This document shows positions 1-6,045 of a DNA stretch of 14,461 nt, piece after piece. The notes beneath the pieces are model-generated. The model was not told the DNA's origin and did not search any database. It saw only the letters and a program-made list of their open reading frames with translations. The DNA comes from an uncultured Lachnospiraceae bacterium (GTDB lineage: Bacteria; Bacillota; Clostridia; Lachnospirales; Lachnospiraceae): the NCBI GenBank assembly GCA_910578405.1, contig CAJTQO010000051.1, forward strand, positions 1-14,461. Reading direction: 5' to 3'. The position numbers were made by a program, and so were the translations under genes. The first letter of the stretch is position 1; every line of letters starts with the position of its first letter.

Positions 1-54
1 TCACGCAAAGTGGAGCGTGCAGATTGGGGGAATGAATATTCAAACACGCTCTAG
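1..54 (+). repeat. Right end of a palindromic MITE-like repeat (truncated by window edge)
   Basis: Bases 1-47 match 13977-14022 closely, with a few substitutions and one length difference, in the same orientation. The segment ends in CAAACACGCT followed by CTAG. The reverse complement of this end (CTAGAGCGTGTTTGAA) is the left end of the complete copy at 13852. Only the right-hand part of the element is visible here. It holds no gene. Confidence 0.75.
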
Positions 55-106
55 GTGCATATGTGAGAGAATGGTTTCTGCTTTCCAGATTCATGCAAAT
101 TTAATA

Positions 107-135
107 TTGACACGAATCGTATGATTGTATACAAT
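107..135 (+). promoter_or_regulatory. Sigma-A promoter of the citrate synthase-like gene
   Basis: TTGACA at 107-112 and TACAAT at 130-135 are separated by exactly 17 nt, a near-consensus housekeeping promoter. AT-rich sequence (about 96-108) lies just upstream. Transcription would start near 142, giving a leader of about 97 nt before the ATG at 239. That leader can form an imperfect hairpin: GTGTT 141-145 with AACAC 184-188, and CATCC 149-153 with GGATG 178-182. Start of transcription is inferred, not seen. Confidence 0.8.
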
Positions 136-141
136 TATACG
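118..141. promoter_or_regulatory. Near-palindromic operator covering the -10 box
   Basis: The left half CGTATGATTGTA is mirrored by TACAATTATACG, with 11 of 12 positions symmetric about 129/130. The core TTGTATACAA resembles sites bound by GntR/FadR-family repressors, whose consensus is often written TNGTNNNACNA. The site covers the whole -10 hexamer, so a bound protein would block polymerase. A FadR-type regulator is encoded 1.7 kb downstream at 1846-2535. That it binds here is inference. Confidence 0.6.
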
Positions 142-238
142 TGTTAGTCATCCAAACCATGCCGTTTCGTTCAGACAGGATGGAACACTGGATTTTATAA
201 CAAATTTGCAGCTAAAGGAGCAGAGGGAGGCAGCCGCC

Positions 239-1654
239 ATGAGGCAAAATAACACTTTTGAATACCGTCCGGTAACAATGAACGGGAAAAATAATCTGCT
301 GGAGATAGAGGAACATATGTATATTTTGGATGATGTGGAAAAGCCCAATGTTTTCCGCAATATGTTCCCCTATTCCGAGGTTCCGAAGATCCCTTTCAAT
401 GACAGGATTGTGCCGCACAATATGCCGAAAGAAATCTGGATTACGGATACCACATTCCGCGATGGGCAGCAGTCCAGAGCGCCGTACACTACAGAACAGA
501 TTGTGGCGGTTTATGATTACCTCCATAAGCTGGGCGGGCCAAATGGGTTGATACGCGCCAGTGAGTTCTTTTTATATAGTAAAAAAGACAGGGACGCTGT
601 TTACCAGTGTATGGAGCGGGGATATGAGTTCCCGGAAGTGACAAGCTGGATTCGCGCCAGTAAAGAGGACTTTAAGCTGGTGAAGGAAATCGGGATGAAA
701 GAGACAGGGATATTGGTAAGCTGTTCGGATTACCATATTTTCCTGAAATTGAAAATGACACGCAGACAGGCTATGGAGCATTACCTGAGCGTTATCCGTG
801 ATTGTCTGGAAGAGGGGATTAGCCCTAGATGCCATCTGGAAGATATCACCCGGGCGGATATCTATGGGTATGTGGTGCCGTTTTGCCTGGAACTGATGAA
901 ACTGATGGAGGAGTACAAGATACCGATTAAAGTGCGCGCCTGTGATACGATGGGGTATGGCGTAAACTATCCGGGGGCCGTGATTCCAAGGAGCGTACAG
1001 GGCATTATATATGCGATACATACCCATGCAGGGGTGCCTCATGCCCTGATTGAGTGGCACGGGCACAATGATTTTTATAAGGCTGTGTCAAATTCTACAA
1101 CAGCGTGGCTATACGGCTGTTCCGGGGTGAATGCTTCCCTGTTTGGAATCGGGGAGCGGACAGGCAATACGCCATTGGAAGCGATGGTGTTTGAATATGC
1201 GCAGCTAAAGGGGAGCTTGAATGGGATGGACACTACAGTGATTACCGAGCTGGCAGAGTATTATGAAAAGGAAATCGGTTATACGATTCCGCCGCGCACT
1301 CCTTTTGTGGGCAGGAATTTCAATGTGACACGGGCCGGCATCCATGCGGACGGGCTTTTGAAAAATGAGGAAATTTATAATATTTTTGACACAGATAAAT
1401 TTTTAAACCGTCCGGTGATATGTGCGGTAAGCAATACTTCAGGACTGGCGGGCATTGCCCATTGGATGAATACTTATTACAAATTGAACGGAGAGGAACG
1501 GTTGGACAAAAATTCCCAGTTGGTGCGGGAAGTGAAAAAGTGGGTGGATGAAGAGTACGCTTCCGGCAGGGTAACGGTATTGACGGATGAGGAATTGGTG
1601 GAGGAAATCCGTAAGGCATGTGAGAAGCTGGGGATTGACGGCGGGAAGTATTGA
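239..1654 (+). CDS. Probable Re-citrate synthase (homocitrate/isopropylmalate synthase family)
   Basis: The 471-residue protein has a DRE-TIM/HMGL-like barrel. D70-TTFRDGQQ is the metal- and substrate-binding loop, HLEDITR lies at 199-205, WHGHND with a metal-binding HxH at H274/H276, and GIGERTGNTPLE at 303-314. About 65 residues precede the barrel. Annotation pipelines often call this family isopropylmalate or homocitrate synthase. In anaerobes such as Clostridium kluyveri a member is the Re-face-specific citrate synthase, which condenses acetyl-CoA with oxaloacetate. Adjacent icd and the absence of any leucine or lysine gene nearby favour citrate synthase here, by inference. The open frame extends back to a TTG at 125, but that lies inside the -10 box, before any transcript. 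The ATG at 239 follows AGGAGCAGAGGGAGG and is preferred. Homocitrate synthase remains the main alternative. Confidence 0.78.
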   Translation: MRQNNTFEYRPVTMNGKNNLLEIEEHMYILDDVEKPNVFRNMFPYSEVPKIPFNDRIVPHNMPKEIWITDTTFRDGQQSRAPYTTEQIVAVYDYLHKLGGPNGLIRASEFFLYSKKDRDAVYQCMERGYEFPEVTSWIRASKEDFKLVKEIGMKETGILVSCSDYHIFLKLKMTRRQAMEHYLSVIRDCLEEGISPRCHLEDITRADIYGYVVPFCLELMKLMEEYKIPIKVRACDTMGYGVNYPGAVIPRSVQGIIYAIHTHAGVPHALIEWHGHNDFYKAVSNSTTAWLYGCSGVNASLFGIGERTGNTPLEAMVFEYAQLKGSLNGMDTTVITELAEYYEKEIGYTIPPRTPFVGRNFNVTRAGIHADGLLKNEEIYNIFDTDKFLNRPVICAVSNTSGLAGIAHWMNTYYKLNGEERLDKNSQLVREVKKWVDEEYASGRVTVLTDEELVEEIRKACEKLGIDGGKY

Positions 1655-1845
1655 CAGTCCGGCAGGCGCAGACGCGAAGAAGAATTGCGGAATGTGGCAG
1701 GGAAGCTTGAGACAAGGCGGCGGTATTTGGCAGGATGTGGATTTTGGAATGTGACGGCAAGGAGGCATCGCTGACCGCTTATTTGGGGATATCGTTTTTG
1801 GAGTATAAGGAAAGGACAGTAAAAGGAAGTCCGTGGGGAAAAGAA
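1655..1845 (+). other. Gap before the regulator, with an orphan Shine-Dalgarno
   Basis: These 191 bases separate the synthase from the preferred start of the regulator. No clear promoter or terminator is visible. A perfect AAGGAGG at 1759-1765 is followed five bases later by CTG (1771), in frame with the regulator, and no ATG or GTG lies at a usable distance. It could mark a non-canonical start or be a relic. Confidence 0.4.
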
Positions 1846-2535
1846 ATGGGCAGTTATGACGTAAAGCAGGAAGTAAATGATAAGTATTCACTGAGGGGAA
1901 GGGTATTTAACCGGATACGGGAAGACATTTTAAATGGAAAATACAAAGAGCATGAGGAATTGCGGGAAGTTGCCATTGGTGAGGAGTTAGGCGTGAGCCG
2001 CACCCCGGTGCGGGAGGCATTCCGTCAGTTGGAGTTAGAGGGGTTAATCCAGATTGTGCCGAATAAGGGCGCTTATGTAACAGGCATTACGGCAAAGGAT
2101 GTGGGTGATATTTATATGATACGTTCTAAGCTGGAAGGGCTATGCGCCAGATGGGCTACAGAGCATATAACCAAAGAGCAACTGGAGGAATTGGAGGAAA
2201 ATGTGTACCTTGCGGATTTCCATGCGCAGAAGGGGCATTTAGACCAAATGGCGGAATTGGATAACCGCTTCCACCAAATACTTTATGAAGCCTGCAGCAG
2301 CAAGCAGTTAGCGCGGTTATTGGAGGATTTCCATGAGTATGTGCTGCGTGTCAGACGCAAAACGCTGGCAAACGGCGGGAGAGGGAAAGTTTCCAATGAT
2401 GAGCATAGGCTGATTATGGAGGCGATTAAGGATAGGGACAAAGAACGGGCAGAGGCATTGGCCAACGAGCATATTGCCAATGCTTATGACAATATGGTAA
2501 AGAATGGGCTATATGAGGTCTATGGCGAAGGGTGA
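1846..2535 (+). CDS. GntR/FadR-family transcriptional regulator
   Basis: The preferred product has 229 residues. An N-terminal GntR winged helix-turn-helix spans about 15-80, with the recognition region GVSRTPVREAFRQLELEGLI at 49-68. A C-terminal all-helical FCD ligand-binding domain spans about 85-215. The usual FCD metal ligands are present: D139, H143, H187 and H209, so a small carboxylate effector coordinated through a metal is plausible. The gene lies between the citrate synthase-like gene and icd, so it is a good candidate for controlling both, perhaps in response to a TCA-type acid. The near-palindrome at 118-141 is a plausible target. The ATG at 1846 is chosen because it gives a normal FadR N-terminus and follows GGGGAAAAG. 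The frame is open back to an ATG at 1735, and a perfect AAGGAGG sits at 1759, so a longer form cannot be excluded. Confidence 0.88.
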   Translation: MGSYDVKQEVNDKYSLRGRVFNRIREDILNGKYKEHEELREVAIGEELGVSRTPVREAFRQLELEGLIQIVPNKGAYVTGITAKDVGDIYMIRSKLEGLCARWATEHITKEQLEELEENVYLADFHAQKGHLDQMAELDNRFHQILYEACSSKQLARLLEDFHEYVLRVRRKTLANGGRGKVSNDEHRLIMEAIKDRDKERAEALANEHIANAYDNMVKNGLYEVYGEG

Positions 2536-2555
2536 GTGGCTCTGCATTGGCTGAA

Positions 2556-2583
2556 TTGCAACTAAACACCTTAAAGATATAGT
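2556..2583 (+). promoter_or_regulatory. Candidate promoter for icd
   Basis: TTGCAA at 2556-2561 and TATAGT at 2578-2583 are 16 nt apart, matching 4 of 6 and 5 of 6 consensus positions. Transcription would begin near 2590, almost exactly at the first base of the repeat element at 2592. The element would then form the whole 5' leader of the icd transcript. No terminator separates the regulator from icd, so read-through is also possible. Confidence 0.4.
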
Positions 2584-2591
2584 GAGGAAAG

Positions 2592-2730
2592 GGCGCATTT
2601 TGATTATGGATTTGGAACTGGAAGAAAAACAGAATGCATAATCAAAATGCGCGGAAGGAATTACGGGCAAGAAAGGGCCGGAATTTCTTCCAGGAAAAGG
2701 CGTATTTTGATTATGGATTTGGAACTGGAA
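2592..2730 (+). repeat. Leader element, copy 1 (107-nt spaced direct repeat with internal inverted copy)
   Basis: A 32-nt repeat occurs at 2592-2623 and again at 2699-2730 with one difference (GGCGC versus GGCGT), start to start 107 nt. Between them, 2637-2652 is the perfect 16-base reverse complement of 2593-2608. A second hairpin follows: GGAAGGAATT at 2653-2662 with AATTTCTTCC at 2682-2691, ten pairs including one G-U. Each repeat ends in GGAACTGGAA, and the second runs straight into the icd ribosome binding site TAGGAGGA. The same architecture with a different stem sequence stands before the GH3 gene at 11440-11576. I do not recognise it as a named riboswitch or repeat family. There is no T-run, so neither hairpin looks like an ordinary terminator. 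Confidence 0.85.
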
Positions 2731-2743
2731 TAGGAGGAAGGAT

Positions 2744-3955
2744 ATGGAGAAAATTAGGATGGTGACTCCGTTGGTGGAGATGGACGGGGATGAGATGACG
2801 CGGATTCTTTGGCAGTTGATTAAGGAGGAGCTGTTGCTTCCGTTTGTGGATTTGAAGACGGAGTATTATGATTTGGGGCTGGAGCATCGGAATGAGACGG
2901 ATGACCAGGTGACGGTGGATTCGGCGGAAGCGACGAAACGGTACGGCGTTGCGGTGAAGTGTGCGACGATTACGCCGAATGCGGCGCGTATGACAGAGTA
3001 TAAGCTAAAGGAGATGTGGAAGAGTCCGAACGGGACAATCCGTGCGATTTTGGATGGGACGGTTTTCCGTGCGCCTATTGTGGTGAAAGGGATTGAGCCT
3101 TGCGTGAAAAATTGGGAAAAGCCGATTACGATTGCCCGTCATGCGTATGGTGACATTTATAAAAATGTGGAAATCAAGGCGCCTGGGGCTGGGAAAGCGG
3201 AGTTGGTTTATACGGCGGCAGACGGGTCGGTGACGCGGGAAACAATCCATGAGTTTTCGGATGCAGGGATTATTCAGGGAGTGCATAATACGGATGCTTC
3301 CATCCGGAGTTTTGCAAAAGCATGTTTCAATTATGCATTGGATATTAAGCAGGATTTATGGTTTGGAGCAAAGGATACGATATCCAAAAAGTATGACCAT
3401 AATTTTAAGGATATTTTTGAGGAGGTTTATACCCAGGAGTATAAAGAGAAGTTTGAAGAGGCAGGGATTACCTATTTTTACAGTCTGATAGATGATATTG
3501 TGGCCCGGGTAATGAAAGCAAAGGGTGGGTTTATCTGGGCTTGCAAGAACTATGACGGGGACGTGATGAGTGATATGGTGTCTTCTGCTTTTGGCTCCCT
3601 GGCCATGATGACTTCCGTATTGACATCGCCTACTGGCGTGTATGAGTATGAGGCGGCGCATGGGACGGTGCAGCGGCATTACTATAAACATTTGCAGGGG
3701 GAAGAAACTTCTACGAATTCGGTGGCGACTATTTTTGCGTGGACGGGCGCGCTGCGTAAACGTGGGGAATTGGATGGGATAAAGGAATTGATGGCGTTTG
3801 CGGATATGTTGGAAAAGGCGACGTTAGATACGATTGAGTCCGGTAAAATGACGAAAGATTTGGCCTTGATTACATCGTTGGAAGATGTGACGGTGTTAAA
3901 CAGCGGGGATTTTATCAAAGAAATCCGCAGGACGCTGGAAGGGGCCATGAAGTAA
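2744..3955 (+). CDS. icd: NADP-dependent isocitrate dehydrogenase
   Basis: The 403-residue enzyme oxidatively decarboxylates isocitrate to 2-oxoglutarate with NADP+. It belongs to the homodimeric, eukaryote-like IDH subfamily and not the E. coli type. Substrate residues are present in KSPNGTIR (93-100, ending in R100), R109 and R132. K210 lies in the catalytic lysine region, acidic metal ligands in LIDDIVA (248-254) and NYDGDVMSD (269-277), and the NADP-binding stretch EAAHGTVQRHY at 303-313. The length is normal and no key residue is missing. AGGAGG at 2732-2737 gives a strong ribosome binding site six bases before the ATG. The citrate synthase-like gene upstream suggests a route to glutamate, with aconitase encoded elsewhere. 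The first 60 codons use GAG for all eight glutamates, while the last 60 mostly use GAA, which is unusual. Confidence 0.95.
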   Translation: MEKIRMVTPLVEMDGDEMTRILWQLIKEELLLPFVDLKTEYYDLGLEHRNETDDQVTVDSAEATKRYGVAVKCATITPNAARMTEYKLKEMWKSPNGTIRAILDGTVFRAPIVVKGIEPCVKNWEKPITIARHAYGDIYKNVEIKAPGAGKAELVYTAADGSVTRETIHEFSDAGIIQGVHNTDASIRSFAKACFNYALDIKQDLWFGAKDTISKKYDHNFKDIFEEVYTQEYKEKFEEAGITYFYSLIDDIVARVMKAKGGFIWACKNYDGDVMSDMVSSAFGSLAMMTSVLTSPTGVYEYEAAHGTVQRHYYKHLQGEETSTNSVATIFAWTGALRKRGELDGIKELMAFADMLEKATLDTIESGKMTKDLALITSLEDVTVLNSGDFIKEIRRTLEGAMK

Positions 3956-3984
3956 GAGGATGTATACGCTTGTCAGCAGCATTG

Positions 3985-4018
3985 GGCTGGAAACCTATTT
4001 TCGGGTTTCCGGCCTTTT
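3985..4018 (+). terminator. Intrinsic terminator after icd
   Basis: GGCTGGAAACC at 3985-3995 pairs with GGTTTCCGGCC at 4004-4014, eleven pairs including one G-U, around an eight-base loop. TTTT follows at 4015-4018. The stem is strong but the T-run short. It lies 30 bases after the icd stop. Confidence 0.65.
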
Positions 4019-4088
4019 ATGCATATGGACGCGGAAAGAAAATAAGGCTCCGTTTGAGGGTGGAAAAGTCAAATCAGTAATACGCAAA

Positions 4089-4124
4089 AGTCGGATGAGT
4101 TATAGAATTCATCCGGCTTTTTTT
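4089..4124 (+). terminator. Second intrinsic terminator between icd and the sugar transporter cluster
   Basis: AGTCGGATGA at 4089-4098 pairs with TCATCCGGCT at 4109-4118, ten pairs with one T-G, around a ten-base loop. A run of seven T residues ends at 4124. This is a textbook rho-independent terminator, stronger in its T-run than the first. Together they isolate the icd unit from the transporter cluster. Confidence 0.85.
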
Positions 4125-4143
4125 GATACCATATTTTTGCTTG

Positions 4144-4172
4144 GAACGTATTGGAAAAGTAAGGATACGTTC
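4144..4172. promoter_or_regulatory. Perfect 8-bp inverted repeat upstream of the transporter cluster
   Basis: GAACGTAT at 4144-4151 and ATACGTTC at 4165-4172 are exact reverse complements with a 13-bp spacer. The site follows the terminator and lies about 190 bases before the solute-binding protein. It could be an operator, for example for the AraC-type response regulator of this cluster, or a hairpin in the leader. No convincing -35/-10 pair was found beside it. Confidence 0.4.
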
Positions 4173-4359
4173 TGGAAAACGCCTGGATGGGCTGGGGAAC
4201 GAAAGAAAAACGGAAATGGCAGGTGGGAAATGCCATGATGCAGGAAGCGGCGAAAAAAACCTGCAAAAGAAAGGGATACGAAGAAGAAAAGATGAATAGA
4301 AGGAAGAGGCACAAAGGAAAAATAGAGAAAAGAAAGAAAAGCAAAAAGGAGGACGAAGT
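4173..4359 (+). other. Purine-rich leader before the solute-binding protein gene
   Basis: This stretch is dominated by A and G and has no convincing gene. It contains two small hairpins: TGGCA with TGCCA around 4217-4235, and GCAGG with CCTGC around 4240-4263. A strong AAGGAGG ends about nine bases before the ATG at 4360. I saw no tRNA, known riboswitch or clear catabolite-response element. Confidence 0.4.
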
Positions 4360-5901
4360 ATGAAAAAGAAATGGATTGCGGGAGTATTGACTGCCGCTAT
4401 GGTAATGTCCCTGGCAGCCTGCGGAGGAGGCGGCACAGGCGGCGACAGCGCAGGAACCAGCGCAGGCGGTGGCGATGCGGCATCTTCAGGGGGAGGCGGC
4501 GAAGGCGGGGAACCTTATACAGTCACTATGGTACTCAATGGCAGCCAGCAGCCGGATGAAGAAAGAATTGAAGCGAAAGTGAATGAGATTCTGGAAAAAG
4601 AATTGAATGCAAGGTTGGATTTGGTTGTGCTGCCTTGGGCAAGCGCTACCCAGCAGTTGCAGTTAATGTTAGCGGGGGATGAGAAGATTGACCTCTTCTA
4701 TACCAATGCTACCAGTGCGGTACAGTATATGCATTCCGGACAGATTATGGATATGGCAGGGCTGGTGGATCAGTACGGGACAAACCTGAAAAATATTTTC
4801 GGGGAAGATGTGCTGAAAGGCAACAGTGTGGATGGCTTCCTGTACGGGGTGCCGGTGCAGATTGAGCGTGGGAGCATCCCGGCTATTTTTATGCGTAAGG
4901 ATTTAGTGGAAAAGTATAATATTGACACTTCTGCCATTAAAGAGCCAAAGGATTTGGAAAAGGTATTTGAAACAGTGCAGGCAGGGGAACCGGATATGAC
5001 GATGCTGTTCTCCATCAACGAAGGCGATACGCCCCTGACACGTCTGTTTGGAGGCGATGCATTGGCGGACAGTAATTACCTGGGAGTTTTGATTGATCCT
5101 GAAAACAGCTCTACGGTGGAGAATTTTTATGCCAGCGATTGGTACAAGGAAACCACGACTATGCTGTATGACTGGTATAAAAAAGGTTATATCAGCCAGG
5201 ATGCAGGGACGAGTACAGAAAACTGGAGGACAGTGTTTAAGGCAGGCAATATGTTCTCTTTGTTCTTTGCATATCATCCGGGGACTCCGGTAGAGTTTGA
5301 AAGTTCTACCGGGTATGAATTTGAAATCGTGCCTTTCAGGGATTATCCGGTGAAGATGGCGCAGAGTTATAACAGTGTTATTTTCTCAATTGCACAGAAT
5401 TCGGAGAATCCGGAGAAGGCAATGGAAGTGTTGGACTTCATTTACGGAAGCCCGGAAGTGATGAACCTGATTAACTGGGGCGAGGAAGGCGTGGATTATG
5501 TGCTGGAAGACGCAGAAAACGGAGTAATCAATTATCCGGAAGGCGTTACGGTAGATACCGTAGGCTATAGCCTGAACCTGGGCTGGGAGCTTCCCAACCA
5601 GTTTATCGCTTATAAATGGAGCGGTTCTGACCCACAGCTTTGGGAAAAGATGGAAGAGTTTAATAACTCGGCAAAAGAATCCAATGCACTGGGCTTCTAT
5701 TTTGACAATTCCGAGTATGAGAACCAGGTGGCGGCTTTGGCCAATGTAGTGAAGCAGTATGCAGGTTCTTTGAACAGCGGTTCGGCTGACCCGGAGGTTT
5801 ATATCCCGGAATTTATAAGCGCTTTGGAAGATGCGGGAGTGAATGAGGTAATTGCAGCAAAGCAGGAACAGTTTGATAAATGGCTGTCTGAAAATCAGTA
5901 A
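4360..5901 (+). CDS. Sugar ABC transporter solute-binding lipoprotein (LplA-like)
   Basis: The 513-residue protein captures a carbohydrate outside the membrane and delivers it to the permeases encoded next. A lipoprotein signal peptide is clear: charged MKKK, a hydrophobic core, and lipobox LAAC with acylated C21. A Gly/Ser/Ala-rich tether of about 30 residues follows. The mature part (from about residue 52, PYTVTMVLNG) has the family 1 extracellular-binding fold typical of the LplA/YtcQ group, which tends to be large, around 500 residues. The C-terminal third fits the domain often found in that group. The substrate cannot be read from sequence; the neighbouring GH3 enzyme suggests a beta-linked oligosaccharide or glucoside. 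First gene of the cluster; the start has an excellent ribosome binding site. Confidence 0.9.
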   Translation: MKKKWIAGVLTAAMVMSLAACGGGGTGGDSAGTSAGGGDAASSGGGGEGGEPYTVTMVLNGSQQPDEERIEAKVNEILEKELNARLDLVVLPWASATQQLQLMLAGDEKIDLFYTNATSAVQYMHSGQIMDMAGLVDQYGTNLKNIFGEDVLKGNSVDGFLYGVPVQIERGSIPAIFMRKDLVEKYNIDTSAIKEPKDLEKVFETVQAGEPDMTMLFSINEGDTPLTRLFGGDALADSNYLGVLIDPENSSTVENFYASDWYKETTTMLYDWYKKGYISQDAGTSTENWRTVFKAGNMFSLFFAYHPGTPVEFESSTGYEFEIVPFRDYPVKMAQSYNSVIFSIAQNSENPEKAMEVLDFIYGSPEVMNLINWGEEGVDYVLEDAENGVINYPEGVTVDTVGYSLNLGWELPNQFIAYKWSGSDPQLWEKMEEFNNSAKESNALGFYFDNSEYENQVAALANVVKQYAGSLNSGSADPEVYIPEFISALEDAGVNEVIAAKQEQFDKWLSENQ

Positions 5902-5913
5902 GAAGCAGTAACG

Positions 5914-5959
5914 GTGTAGCGGGAGAATTTGTGCCAAAATGGCGCAGGTTCTCCTACAC
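5914..5959 (+). other. Extended hairpin between solute-binding protein and permease genes
   Basis: Three nested segments pair: GTGTA 5914-5918 with TACAC 5955-5959, GGAGAA 5922-5927 with TTCTCC 5949-5954, and TGTGCC 5930-5935 with GGCGCA 5941-5946. No T-run follows, so it is more likely an mRNA-stabilising or attenuating hairpin than a full terminator. A smaller hairpin lies at 5975-6001. Such structures commonly let the binding protein be made in excess over the permeases. Confidence 0.6.
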
Positions 5960-6045
5960 TTATAGCATTTATGCCAGACGCTTCATTTCCGGCGGTGTCT
6001 GACGTTATTGCCTGAAGAAATTTATTTTGGAATGGAGGAGAGAAA

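Noticed and set aside
125..238. Upstream extension of the citrate synthase-like gene from a TTG at 125
   Set aside because: The TTG lies inside the operator and -10 region, before the inferred transcription start, and the 38 added residues do not resemble the family. The ATG at 239 has a good ribosome binding site.
2592..2730. Diversity-generating or retron-like element behind the A/A'/A arrangement
   Set aside because: No reverse transcriptase, template repeat or variable protein region is present in the window, and the downstream genes are ordinary conserved enzymes.
3960..4238. Open frame of 92 codons after icd
   Set aside because: It runs through two intrinsic terminators and an inverted repeat, has no ribosome binding site of note and no recognisable protein features.
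4173..4359. Catabolite-response element upstream of the transporter cluster
   Set aside because: No sequence matching the cre consensus well could be found by eye.
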